Shown here in pieces: positions 44,300-52,703 of a stretch of DNA of 64,000 nt (positions within the stretch are counted from its first letter, which is position 1; the number at the start of each line of letters is the position of its first letter). Origin of the DNA: an uncultured Blautia sp. (GTDB lineage: Bacteria > Bacillota > Clostridia > Lachnospirales > Lachnospiraceae); the NCBI GenBank assembly GCA_900541985.1, contig UQLX01000006.1:34065-98064 (forward strand), read 5' to 3'. Position numbers and translations under genes: made by a program. The notes below the pieces were generated by a model. The model was not told the DNA's origin, made no database searches, and was given only the letters and a program-made list of their open reading frames with translations.

Positions 44300-45331
44300 A
44301 TGGGGATGATGATTAAAGGAATACTGGCATTGTTCTGGCTTGTGGGAATACCTGCCGTAGCAGGCATCCCGTTTACAGAAAAAAAAGAATGTAGTCTGTC
44401 AGAAGCTTTTATTAATGGATATCTGATCCTGTTTACGATTATGGAAGTGCTTGCGCTTCCTATGATCTTCCTGAAAATGCCTCTTCATGTATTAACTGCG
44501 ACATATGGCCTGCTATCGGCAGGTCTTGCTGTTGCGGGGATTGTATTTCTGAAGAAAAAAAAGAGCAGCTCAGATTTATTGAAAAAAGGAGAAAACCGTC
44601 CCTCTCTATATTTTTGGGCAACTGTTTTTGTAATTGTTTTACAGGTGCTCATGTGTTCGCTGATGGCACACATGGATGCAGATGATTGTTTTTATGTGGC
44701 AACTGCTACAACGGATGTTCATACAGATACGATTTTTGAAGTGGATCCATATACCGGACGGGAGTACAGATTTTTTCCGAAAAGATATATTCTATCCCCG
44801 TTTCCTGTGTTTTTGGCAGTTGTCAGTCAGTTAAGTGGAGGGCTTCATCCGGCAGTTATGGCACATATGATCTTTCCGGCAGTGTTTCTGGTTGCGGCAT
44901 ATGTGGTTCAGGCTTTACTGGCAAAGAAATGGTTTTCAGAAGAAAGAAGAGCAAGAGATATGTATCTTCTTCTGGTAGTCTGTTTATGTGGATTTTCGGG
45001 ATACTCAGTTTATAATTCGGGGAATTTTCAGATGGTTCGGATCTGGCAGGGAAAAGCGCTTCTTGCAGCAGTTTTGTTGCCTTGTTTGATTTGGCTTTGT
45101 ATATCGATATTGCTGGAAGAAGAAAGAAAATATTCCTGGAATCTGCTTTTGGCAGCTAATATAAGCTGTTGCCTGCTATCATCCATGGGTATTATTCTTG
45201 CACCTCTTCTGACTGGTTGTTTTTTGCTTCTTTCTCTGTTCGTAAGAAAAGATATCAAAAGAGTGCTTACAGGTTTTTGCTGTTGCCTTCCGTCTATTGC
45301 TTTGGGGATCGTTTTTATTTTGATGGGCTGA
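44300..45331 (+). CDS. Polytopic membrane protein, DUF6077/GT-C-like
   Basis: A 343-residue protein with about eight or nine hydrophobic segments. After the third or fourth segment, the stretch MDADDCFYVATATTDVHTD resembles the acidic extracellular loop near the active site of GT-C glycosyltransferases. The fold and this loop suggest a membrane glycosyltransferase-like protein, but I have no firm family match. ATG 44300 is one base after the xdhA stop, with GGAGA upstream. The next gene is close and appears to be its partner. Confidence 0.6.
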   Translation: MGMMIKGILALFWLVGIPAVAGIPFTEKKECSLSEAFINGYLILFTIMEVLALPMIFLKMPLHVLTATYGLLSAGLAVAGIVFLKKKKSSSDLLKKGENRPSLYFWATVFVIVLQVLMCSLMAHMDADDCFYVATATTDVHTDTIFEVDPYTGREYRFFPKRYILSPFPVFLAVVSQLSGGLHPAVMAHMIFPAVFLVAAYVVQALLAKKWFSEERRARDMYLLLVVCLCGFSGYSVYNSGNFQMVRIWQGKALLAAVLLPCLIWLCISILLEEERKYSWNLLLAANISCCLLSSMGIILAPLLTGCFLLLSLFVRKDIKRVLTGFCCCLPSIALGIVFILMG

Positions 45332-45344
45332 CAGGAGGCGGAAA

Positions 45345-46160
45345 ATGAGAGAGTTTATAAGTCAAATTATTATTTTCTGGAACAATTACTGGGGAGAAAG
45401 CCAGGTTATGTGGCTGTTTCTGGCAGCTGTAGCTTTTTTGTTTGTTTTTAGGAGAAAGAAAAAAAGCATAAAATATCTGCTTCTTTATACAGTAGCAGCG
45501 CTGATTTTGTTTTTTTGCCCTATAAGTGCAATAATTATTCAGAAGTGTATTGGTGAACTGGTATACTGGCGTGTACTGTGGTTGGTTCCGGTTTTTCCTG
45601 TGATTGCTGTGGCTATGACAGAAATATTAAAGGAAAGAAAAGGCCGAATTGCCGAATATTTTTTGATGTTTTTGTGGGTTGCGACGATAGCGCTTTGTGG
45701 AAAAGGGATTTTTCAGGCGGGTAATTATAAGTTTGTTCATAATTATCAGCAGGTGCCCGATGAGGTGGCTGCCATATGTGAGATGGTAAAGAAGGATGCC
45801 GGTGATGCAGAATTTCTGATTGCTGCTGATAATTTTATAGCTCCCTATATAAGGGTTTACGATCCTTCTATTTATATGTTGTTTAACAGGGAATGTCGTG
45901 GAAATTACGGAAGAGGAGCAAAAAGACTTTATCTGGAGATAAATGCTCCGGTGTTTAATTATAAGAATATTGCTTCCGTAGGAAAAAGTATTTCATGCAA
46001 TTATCTGGTTGTAAAGAATCCTAATGAACAGCAAAAAAAAGAAATGGAGCATTACAGTTACCAGGAAGTTGGAACAGCGGGAAGATATACGCTGTATCGA
46101 TTAGGAGATTCGGCAGATGCGGTAAGAAGTTCTGTTTTGGATGAATGGAACTGGAGATAA
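45345..46160 (+). CDS. Membrane protein with C-terminal soluble domain, unknown
   Basis: A 271-residue protein with four or so membrane helices in the first 125 residues (for example MWLFLAAVAFLFVF and WLVPVFPVIAVAMTEIL) and a soluble remainder that looks like the C-terminal part of GT-C-type enzymes (EFLIAADNFIAPYIRVYDPSIYMLFN). Its DNA is richer in T and A than its neighbours. It starts 13 bp after the previous gene, with GGAGGCGG upstream. The two may have arisen by splitting one longer gene, which would explain the short lengths. Function unknown. Confidence 0.55.
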   Translation: MREFISQIIIFWNNYWGESQVMWLFLAAVAFLFVFRRKKKSIKYLLLYTVAALILFFCPISAIIIQKCIGELVYWRVLWLVPVFPVIAVAMTEILKERKGRIAEYFLMFLWVATIALCGKGIFQAGNYKFVHNYQQVPDEVAAICEMVKKDAGDAEFLIAADNFIAPYIRVYDPSIYMLFNRECRGNYGRGAKRLYLEINAPVFNYKNIASVGKSISCNYLVVKNPNEQQKKEMEHYSYQEVGTAGRYTLYRLGDSADAVRSSVLDEWNWR

Positions 46161-46164
46161 GTAG

Positions 46165-46188
46165 AGCAGGCGAAAATTCGCCTGCTTT
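46165..46188 (+). terminator. Terminator after the membrane protein pair
   Basis: AGCAGGCGAA (46165-46174) pairs with TTCGCCTGCT (46177-46186) and TTT follows. The T-run is short. Confidence 0.7.
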
Positions 46189-46270
46189 ATGTTTGTCGAA
46201 AAGTGAATATTTGGTGGAAATATATTGACTCCTTGTATTCTTCTAACGATAAATTTTTATTAGTTTTTAG

Positions 46271-46298
46271 TACACCATTTTTACACCACTATACACCA
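46271..46298. repeat. Three TACACCA repeats with 10-11 bp spacing
   Basis: TACACCA occurs at 46271-46277, 46282-46288 and 46292-46298, so copies lie on about the same face of the helix. The region is between convergent genes and has no ORF. Arm-type integrase sites look similar, but no integrase is nearby. Confidence 0.5.
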
Positions 46299-46349
46299 TT
46301 TTTTGTCTTGAAGTAACAGACTAACCAAAATAAAAAGTCTGAAAAGCCT

Positions 46350-47282
46350 TTAAATATTTTTAAAATCCGGGGTTCCCATCAGGTCATACGGGGTGCTCTG
46401 GTAAACGTAATAATTCAGCCAGTTGGTGTACAGATTGTTTGCGTGAGCCCGCCACATGAGCAGAGGTTTGTTCTGCGGATCATTTTCACGATAATAATTT
46501 TTCGGGATTTCAATGGGAAGCCCTTTGTCAGAGTCTCTCTTGTATTCTCCGTCAAGCGTGATCCGGTCATACTCCGGATGGCCCATAACAAAAATTCTGC
46601 GTCCGTCCTCTGCCATGGCAAGAAACAGACCGGCCTCCTGAGATTCTGCAAGAACAGTCAGTTCCTGACAGGCGTGGATTTCCTCAATGGGAACTTCTGT
46701 GTGTCTGGAATGAGGTGCGAGGAACATATCATCAAAACCTCTTACCAGAGGAACCTTTCGATTCATGACTTTGTGCCAGAAAAGTCCGAACATTTTTTTG
46801 TCCAACATTCTTTTTTTCAGTCCGTAGAAATGATAGAGGCTGGCCTGCGCTGCCCAACAGAGGAAAATGGTGGAAGTGACATGAGATTCTGTCCAGTCCA
46901 TGATCCCCGTCAGCTCGTTCCAGTAATCCACTTCCTCAAATTCCATCTGTTCTACCGGAGCTCCTGTGATGATCATTCCATCAAAGCGCAGGTGTTTCAG
47001 TTCGGAGAAAGTCTGATAAAATTTGTTCAGATGGCTCTTGGATGTGTTTTTTGCTACATGGCTTTCAACAGCCATGAATGTAACATCTACCTGAAGCGGG
47101 GTGTTGGAAAGAGATCTGAGCAGCTGAAGCTCGGTTTCTTCTTTCAGAGGCATCAGATTCAGAATCAGAATCTGAATTGGACGGATGTCCTGATGGATTG
47201 CCCGTCCTTCATCCATTACGAAAATATTTTCTTTTTCCAGAATTTCTTTTACTGGAAGATCACTCTGTATTTTGATTGGCAT
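46350..47282 (-). CDS. metA: Homoserine O-acetyltransferase, MetA type
   Basis: A 310-residue enzyme that activates homoserine for methionine synthesis. The catalytic residues are in the exact MetA positions: Cys142 in FLCWAAQA, His235 and Glu237 in GHPEYD. Residue 111 is Glu (GAPVEQM); in characterised MetA enzymes Glu at 111 goes with acetyl-CoA and Gly with succinyl-CoA, so acetyl transfer is expected. It follows ligA by 20 bp with AGGAGGG upstream, and no SAM riboswitch is seen between them. Confidence 0.94.
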   Translation of the reverse strand: MPIKIQSDLPVKEILEKENIFVMDEGRAIHQDIRPIQILILNLMPLKEETELQLLRSLSNTPLQVDVTFMAVESHVAKNTSKSHLNKFYQTFSELKHLRFDGMIITGAPVEQMEFEEVDYWNELTGIMDWTESHVTSTIFLCWAAQASLYHFYGLKKRMLDKKMFGLFWHKVMNRKVPLVRGFDDMFLAPHSRHTEVPIEEIHACQELTVLAESQEAGLFLAMAEDGRRIFVMGHPEYDRITLDGEYKRDSDKGLPIEIPKNYYRENDPQNKPLLMWRAHANNLYTNWLNYYVYQSTPYDLMGTPDFKNI

Positions 47283-47302
47283 TTTTGCTCCCTCCTGTTA
47301 TA

Positions 47303-49276
47303 TCATTCTGTCTGATCGTTGTCTGTTTGGATAAGCGCCAGAAATTCTTCTTCTGAAAGAATGGGAATTTCAAGCTCTCTTGCTTTTTTATTTTTTGATG
47401 AACTGGATGCAGTATCGTTATTGATGAGGTAGGAAGTTTTTCCGGTAACAGATCCCGTTACTTTTCCTCCAAGAGATTCAATCAGTGATTTTGCCTCGCC
47501 CCGGTTTGCAAAATGCGTCAGACTTCCGGTGATCACAAAATTCATTCCTGCAAAAATCTGTTCCCTTTGAATTTCCTCTTTATGAATGTGAAGATGCTGT
47601 ATAAGCTGATCCAGCTTCTGGTTGTTTGCTTCTTTGCTGAAATAATCTACAAGGTTTCGTGCAATGACAGGGCCGATCCCATCAATAGAACTGACCTCCT
47701 CAAGGTCTGCCTTCCGGATAGCATCCAGATCATCCTTAAAATGATGACAGATCACTTTGGCATTAGCGAGTCCGATGTTGGCGATTCCGAGGCTGTAAAT
47801 TACTCTGGCCAGGGTGGTCTCTCTTGCTTTTTCCAGGCTTTCCATTAAATTGTCAAAGGATTTCTGACCAAATCCTTCCATTTTTGTAATCTCATCTCTG
47901 TAACGGCCGATTTCAAAAATATCGCCAAAATTGTGGATGAAGCCTCTTGCAATGAACTTTTCAAGTGTGGCTTCTGAAAGTCCGTCAATGTTCATGGCAT
48001 CTCTGCTGACGAACAGGGTAAAGGCTTTGATTTTTTTGGCCGCACAGTCGGGATTGGTACAGTAAAGCGTTTCTACTTCATTTTCTTTAATAATCCTGGC
48101 TTCCTGCCCACAGGCCGGACAGATGTCAGGAATAAGAAGACTGTGGCTTCTTGTCAGATTTTCTGCGATCTGGGGGATGATCATATTTGCTTTATATACC
48201 TGTATGGTATCTCCGATTCCCAGTTCCAGTTCCTTCAGGATACTGACATTATGGACGCTGGCCCGGCTGACAGTCGTTCCTTCCAGTTCTACCGGATCAA
48301 ATACGGCAATGGGATTGATAAGTCCGGTTCTGGAGGGACTCCATTCAATTTCTCTTAAAGTTGTTTCGCGGGTTTCATCTGCCCATTTAAAAGCAAAGGC
48401 ATTTCTTGGAAATTTAGCTGTCGTTCCCAGTGAGTCGCCATAAGCGATATCGTCATAAAGTGCAACAAGTCCGTCAGAGGGAAAATCATTTTCTTCAATG
48501 GCAGAAGAAAAATAATCCATGGCGTCATCCAGGGTATCGGCGGTGACAACACGATACTCAACCACCTCAAAGCCCTGCGCTTTCAGCCATTCCATCTGAT
48601 ATGCCCTGGAGTTGTGCATGTCCGTATCAGAAGCAGATACGAGAGAAAAGGCATAAAATCTTACATTTCGTTCTGCAGTGATCTGATTGTTCAGCTGTCG
48701 AACAGATCCGCTGCACAGATTTCGGGGATTCTTGTATCTGGCATCAGCATCTTCAATGGAATGATTGATGCGCTCAAAATCGGAATAAGTGATGATTGCT
48801 TCACCGCGAAGTACGAGACGTCCCTGATATGCGATTTTGAGAGGAATATTTCGAAATACCCGCGCATTATTTGTGATGACCTCTCCTACAGTGCCGTTCC
48901 CTCTGGTAACCGCCTTCTGAAGTTCTCCGTTTTCGTAAGTGAGCACAATCGTAAGACCGTCCATTTTCCAGGACAGAAGTGTTTTGTGATCTCCTATAAA
49001 TTCTCTGAGGGCTTCTCTGTCTTTTGTCTTATCCAGAGAGAGCATGGGGCTTTCGTGAGTTTCCTTGGGAAGCGTATCAACGGCTTCAAATCCTACGTTT
49101 ACCGTGGGACTGTCTGCCAGAGTGATCCCGGTTTCCTTTTCCAGTTTTTCCAGCTGATCGTACAGGGCGTCGTACTCCCGGTTGTCCATGATCTCCCGAT
49201 CTTCCTGGTAATACGTTTTTGCTGCTTCGTTTAATTTTTTTACCAGCGCTTTCATTTGCTGCAGGGCTATATCCAT
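47303..49276 (-). CDS. ligA: NAD-dependent DNA ligase
   Basis: A 657-residue ligase that seals nicks during replication and repair. The adenylation motif KMDGLTI holds the active Lys near residue 105. A zinc finger (CPACG...CTNPDC) lies near 390-410, HhH motifs follow (SIDGIGPVIARNL), and a BRCT domain ends the protein (GMNFVITGSL onwards). The ATG has AGGAGG upstream. Its first 191 bp overlap the C-terminal coding region of rluF on the same strand in another frame. Confidence 0.95.
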   Translation of the reverse strand: MDIALQQMKALVKKLNEAAKTYYQEDREIMDNREYDALYDQLEKLEKETGITLADSPTVNVGFEAVDTLPKETHESPMLSLDKTKDREALREFIGDHKTLLSWKMDGLTIVLTYENGELQKAVTRGNGTVGEVITNNARVFRNIPLKIAYQGRLVLRGEAIITYSDFERINHSIEDADARYKNPRNLCSGSVRQLNNQITAERNVRFYAFSLVSASDTDMHNSRAYQMEWLKAQGFEVVEYRVVTADTLDDAMDYFSSAIEENDFPSDGLVALYDDIAYGDSLGTTAKFPRNAFAFKWADETRETTLREIEWSPSRTGLINPIAVFDPVELEGTTVSRASVHNVSILKELELGIGDTIQVYKANMIIPQIAENLTRSHSLLIPDICPACGQEARIIKENEVETLYCTNPDCAAKKIKAFTLFVSRDAMNIDGLSEATLEKFIARGFIHNFGDIFEIGRYRDEITKMEGFGQKSFDNLMESLEKARETTLARVIYSLGIANIGLANAKVICHHFKDDLDAIRKADLEEVSSIDGIGPVIARNLVDYFSKEANNQKLDQLIQHLHIHKEEIQREQIFAGMNFVITGSLTHFANRGEAKSLIESLGGKVTGSVTGKTSYLINNDTASSSSKNKKARELEIPILSEEEFLALIQTDNDQTE

Positions 49277-50027
49277 AATTTCCTCCTGTAACTGTCATAC
49301 TTGATGAATGTTTCAGCATCTGCTCCAGACATTTCTGCTCATCCGGCCGGATCAGTCTGTATTCTCCGGCTTTCAGCCCGTCCAGTGTCAGGTTCATGAT
49401 CCGTATTCTTTTTAAAGAAAGCACCTCATAGCCCAGGTAGCTGCACATACGCCGGATCTGCCTGTTCAGTCCCTGAGTCAGAATGATCCGGAAAGTGTTT
49501 CTTCCGGTTTTTTCTACCAGACATTTTCGGGTGACAGTGTCCAGAATGGGTACTCCCTCTGACATTTTTTTGATAAAATCTCCGGTGACTTCCCGGTTTA
49601 CAGTAACCAGGTATTCTTTTTCGTGATAGTTTCCGGCTCTCATGATACGGTTGACCAGATCTCCCTGGTTGGTCAGAAGAAGCAACCCTTCAGATTCCTT
49701 GTCAAGGCGCCCGACAGGGTAAATCCGTAGAGGGTAATCCAGAAATTCGGTAACGGTTGTCTCCTGACGCTGTTTTTTGGTGCTGCAGACGATTCCTCTG
49801 GGTTTATAAAAAAGAAGAAGGATCTGACGATTTTCCGGATGAATAGGAGTTCCGTCCAGACATACGGAGGCATCCGGTGAAATACGTGCTCCGGTGGGAA
49901 CTGGTTTTCCGTTTACAGTGATCCGTCCGGCATCTGTATACTGATCGGCTTCCCGCCTGGAACAGATTCCGGCACTGCTGAGATATTTGTTTATTCTGAT
50001 TGTAGTTTCATTTGATTTTTTTTCCAT
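49086..50027 (-). CDS. rluF: 23S rRNA pseudouridine synthase, RluF type, with tail overlapping ligA
   Basis: A 313-residue protein with an N-terminal S4 RNA-binding domain (INKYLSSAGICSRREADQY) and a pseudouridine synthase core whose catalytic Asp is in GRLDKESEGLL. NRQIRRMCSYLGYEV matches the RluF branch. The core ends near residue 240; a further stretch of about 70 residues rich in K, R, G and S is encoded largely inside ligA. ATG 50027 is the only sensible start; an ATG at 50069 lies upstream of the -10 box. The start coincides with the predicted transcription start, so the mRNA may have no leader. Confidence 0.85.
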   Translation of the reverse strand: MEKKSNETTIRINKYLSSAGICSRREADQYTDAGRITVNGKPVPTGARISPDASVCLDGTPIHPENRQILLLFYKPRGIVCSTKKQRQETTVTEFLDYPLRIYPVGRLDKESEGLLLLTNQGDLVNRIMRAGNYHEKEYLVTVNREVTGDFIKKMSEGVPILDTVTRKCLVEKTGRNTFRIILTQGLNRQIRRMCSYLGYEVLSLKRIRIMNLTLDGLKAGEYRLIRPDEQKCLEQMLKHSSSMTVTGGNYGYSPAANESAGKKIKRSSKNVLPGRSGDHGQPGVRRPVRSAGKTGKGNRDHSGRQSHGKRRI

Positions 50028-50033
50028 TGTTCC

Positions 50034-50062
50034 ATTATATAATCTTTCGGATTTATTATCAA
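50034..50062 (-). promoter_or_regulatory. Promoter of rluF-ligA-metA
   Basis: On the minus strand TTGATA (50062-50057) and TATAAT (50039-50034) are exactly 17 bp apart. Seven bases beyond the -10 is 50027, the A of the rluF ATG. Confidence 0.85.
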
Positions 50063-50082
50063 CAAGCAAATATACGGCAGGG

Positions 50083-50111
50083 TTGTATTTTTTTGTCGAT
50101 TATTGTATGAT
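50083..50111 (+). promoter_or_regulatory. Promoter of the polysaccharide deacetylase gene
   Basis: TTGTAT (50083-50088) and TATGAT (50106-50111), 17 bp apart, 45 bp before the ATG, divergent from the rluF promoter. Confidence 0.65.
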
Positions 50112-50156
50112 AGGAACAGACAGAATGTCATCAGAAAGATGTGAGGAGGAGAGAAT

Positions 50157-51377
50157 ATGCCAGGCGGCAATAAGCGGACAAATTTTTTTCTGCTTCTGAT
50201 TTCCATTCTGATCTGTTTTGGATGCGGAAATTTTTTCAGGCAGTCAACGGCTGATCCTTCCGGTCTCCGGAACGGAACCATAGAACTTTTGGCTGTTGAT
50301 GACAGCGGTGAAAAAGCTGTGCAGGGAGAAAAAAAAGACGAAGAAGAACCGGATATCCAGCCGGAGCCTTCGCCTACGGCTGTTCCAACGGTTACTCCTG
50401 TAGTATTTCAGGTTTCGCCTGAAGCGGCTTCAGGCATCTGGACCTCCAGTGGAAGTAACTGGCTGTTTATGGTTAATGGTTCCCCGTACACAGGATGGCT
50501 GACGGACAGTGATGGTAAAAGATATTTCTTCAATAAAGACGGGATCATGCAGACCGGTTGGGTAGATGACGGAGGCAAACGCTACTTCATGGACCTGGAC
50601 GGAATCATGCAGACCGGATTTATCACAACGGAGGGGAAGAGCTATGAGCTTCTTTCCGATGGTTCTCTGAAGGGTTATTCAGCAAAGGAAACGAAAAAAA
50701 AGAGTGAAGAGAAAAAACAGACCGTAAGTCCGGAACCGACAGAACAGAAAAAAGCAGAAAAAAACACCGAAAAAAAATATGTGGCTCTGACCTTTGATGA
50801 CGGGCCAAGTTCTTTTACGGACCGTCTTCTTGACTGTCTGGAGAACAATAAAGCAAAAGCTACCTTTTTTATGGTAGGAAAAGAAGTAGAATATTTTTCT
50901 GAAGAAGTAAAGAGGATGGACAAGCTGGGATGTGAACTGGGAAATCATACGTATTCCCATGCGGATCTGACAACTCTGTCTCCGGAGGAAATGTCTTCGG
51001 AGATTGGAAAAGTGGATCAGCTGCTGCTTGATCTGACCGGACAGGGTGCTTCTGTTGTCCGGCCGCCGTACGGCTCCGTCAACAGTTCGGTAAAAACAAC
51101 AGTAGGCACGCCGATGGTACTGTGGACAGTAGATACACTGGACTGGGAAAGTCAGGACCCCCAGAAGATTGCGGATGTGGTGAAGGCAGAAGTGACGAAT
51201 GGTTCCATTATCTTAATGCATGATATTTTCAGCACATCAGTAGATGCGGCAGAAATCTTTATTCCCCAGCTGAAAAAAGAAGGCTATGAATTTGTAACCG
51301 TTCATGAACTGGCAAAGATCAATGGGCTTCAGCTTCAACCGGGAAATGTGTACAGTGATCTGAAGAAACAGTCATAA
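50157..51377 (+). CDS. Secreted polysaccharide deacetylase with wall-binding repeats
   Basis: A 406-residue protein. It has an N-terminal membrane or signal segment (FFLLLISILICFGCG), a low-complexity linker with PTPTV-type sequence, three choline-binding-like repeats near 100-160 (GWLTDSDGKRYFFNKDG, GWVDDGGKRYFMDLDG), an EK-rich linker, and a NodB domain (about 205-380). Catalytic motifs are TFDDGPS, NHTYSHAD, RPPYGS, WTVDTLDW and LMHDI. It likely removes acetyl groups from peptidoglycan or another wall glycan, giving lysozyme resistance. The Cys after the hydrophobic segment may be a weak lipobox. Confidence 0.88.
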   Translation: MPGGNKRTNFFLLLISILICFGCGNFFRQSTADPSGLRNGTIELLAVDDSGEKAVQGEKKDEEEPDIQPEPSPTAVPTVTPVVFQVSPEAASGIWTSSGSNWLFMVNGSPYTGWLTDSDGKRYFFNKDGIMQTGWVDDGGKRYFMDLDGIMQTGFITTEGKSYELLSDGSLKGYSAKETKKKSEEKKQTVSPEPTEQKKAEKNTEKKYVALTFDDGPSSFTDRLLDCLENNKAKATFFMVGKEVEYFSEEVKRMDKLGCELGNHTYSHADLTTLSPEEMSSEIGKVDQLLLDLTGQGASVVRPPYGSVNSSVKTTVGTPMVLWTVDTLDWESQDPQKIADVVKAEVTNGSIILMHDIFSTSVDAAEIFIPQLKKEGYEFVTVHELAKINGLQLQPGNVYSDLKKQS

Positions 51378-51387
51378 AAAAGAAACG

Positions 51388-51412
51388 GGCACGGAGGTTT
51401 CTGTGCCTTTTT
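51388..51412 (+). terminator. Terminator after the deacetylase gene
   Basis: GGCAC (51388-51392) and GTGCC (51403-51407) form the base of a hairpin, followed by five T. Confidence 0.65.
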
Positions 51413-51455
51413 CCGTGCCTGGAATTTCTGGAATTGTACATAGAAAAGAAAAAAC

Positions 51456-51484
51456 TTTACTTTTATAAATTAATATGATATTAT
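51456..51484 (+). promoter_or_regulatory. Promoter of tRNA-Arg
   Basis: TTTACT (51456-51461) and TATTAT (51479-51484), 17 bp apart, about 44 bp before the tRNA. Confidence 0.6.
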
Positions 51485-51527
51485 ATACTACAATGATATA
51501 TGGAACTTTGAAAATATCATGTATTAC

Positions 51528-51599
51528 GCACCTGTAGCTCAGTGGATAGAGCAGTGGTTTCCGGTACCATGTGCGGGGGTTCGATTCCCTTCAGGTGTG
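51528..51599 (+). tRNA. tRNA-Arg (anticodon CCG)
   Basis: Acceptor GCACCTG pairs with CAGGTGT, D-arm GCTC/GAGC, anticodon stem GTGGT/ACCAT with loop TTCCGGT (anticodon CCG), and T-arm with TTCGATT loop. The discriminator is G and CCA is not encoded. The T-stem has two G-T pairs. It reads the CGG codon. Confidence 0.9.
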
Positions 51600-51651
51600 T
51601 TTGCGCGGGACGGATGGTTCCGGCGCGCTGTAATTTAAGGAGGACAAGAAC

Positions 51652-52563
51652 TTGGATAATTTCAGAGAATGGTTATCAGATAATCTCCGTTACTTTATGC
51701 TGGGCGGTGCTATTCTGGTAATCGTAGCTGTTTTGTTCTTCGGCATACGTGCCTGTGTAGGAAGCGGGAAGGGTGCTTCTGACAAAGAAGATCAGAAAAC
51801 AGTTCAGGACAACAGCCAGGGAAATGATCCTTCTTCTCCGGAAGATGATGGGGAGACAAACGACGGGAAGAAAGAAGAAGACACGAATCCCTTGGAAGAA
51901 GGCAGTGCAGAGATTACTGCATTCATGCAGAGTTATTACAAAGCTTTAGGGGAAAGAGATATTGCCACGTTAAGAACTTTGGTTAGTGATCTGACATCAT
52001 CGGATGAGTCAAGAATCTCAAATGCAAAGGACTATATCGAAGGCTATCAGACAGATCACGTTTATACGAAAAAGGGGTTGGATGGCAATTCTTATGTAGT
52101 ATATACCTGTTATAGTTATGTATGCAAGGGAATTGAAACGCCGGTACCTTCACTGGGATATTCTTATGTGGTGAAGGAGGATGACGGCAGCTACAGGATA
52201 CTGGGGGCAGCAGATCAGAATACGAAGGTCTCTGAATATATGGAAGGTCTGCTTGCGGATGCGGATATCCAGAAACTGACAGCAGAGGTGCAGGCAGAAT
52301 ATGATGCGGCTCAGAAAAATGACAGTGACCTTGCACAGTTCCTCAAGGGGCTTGGTGAAGATGCAGGTACGGAAACCGGTGCGGGAACCATTCTTACAGT
52401 AACAGAGGGCTGTAATGTGAGAGCAGAGGCAAGTGATGAGGCGGATATTATTGGCGGTTTGGATGCAGGTACGCAGATTGAAAAGAAGGGTCAGGAAGGC
52501 GACTGGGTTCAGATCGAATATGAAGGACAGACGGCATATGTCTTTGGCGGCCTGTTAGAGTAA
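51652..52563 (+). CDS. Membrane-anchored protein with SH3b domain
   Basis: A 303-residue protein starting at TTG 51652, with AAGGAGG eight bases upstream. A membrane helix at about 15-33 (YFMLGGAILVIVAVLFFGI) anchors it; an acidic, low-complexity linker follows, then an NTF2-like domain (about 85-215, EITAFMQSYYKALGERD) and a C-terminal SH3b domain (about 243-303, GCNVRAEASDEADIIGGLD). SH3b domains often bind peptidoglycan. It follows tRNA-Arg by 52 bp without a strong terminator between, so both may share a transcript. Function unknown, probably envelope-related. Confidence 0.75.
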   Translation: MDNFREWLSDNLRYFMLGGAILVIVAVLFFGIRACVGSGKGASDKEDQKTVQDNSQGNDPSSPEDDGETNDGKKEEDTNPLEEGSAEITAFMQSYYKALGERDIATLRTLVSDLTSSDESRISNAKDYIEGYQTDHVYTKKGLDGNSYVVYTCYSYVCKGIETPVPSLGYSYVVKEDDGSYRILGAADQNTKVSEYMEGLLADADIQKLTAEVQAEYDAAQKNDSDLAQFLKGLGEDAGTETGAGTILTVTEGCNVRAEASDEADIIGGLDAGTQIEKKGQEGDWVQIEYEGQTAYVFGGLLE

Positions 52564-52570
52564 CAACAAA

Positions 52571-52600
52571 GGTACGGGATTTGTTCCCGTACCTTATTTT
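52571..52600 (+). terminator. Terminator after the SH3b gene
   Basis: GGTACGGGA (52571-52579) pairs with TCCCGTACC (52585-52593), followed by TTATTTT. Confidence 0.87.
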
Positions 52601-52621
52601 CGTATTTTATAAAAAATTTAT

Positions 52622-52650
52622 TTGTCAAACTATCAGTTTTTTGGTATATT
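52622..52650 (+). promoter_or_regulatory. Promoter of the PLC-like gene
   Basis: TTGTCA (52622-52627) and TATATT (52645-52650), 17 bp apart. The expected start near 52657 falls at the in-frame ATG 52656, but the family start is further on. Confidence 0.75.
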
Positions 52651-52703
52651 AAATAATGGTGGTTACAGTAAACTGTTTTATTAGGAAAGAGAGACATGGA
52701 ATT

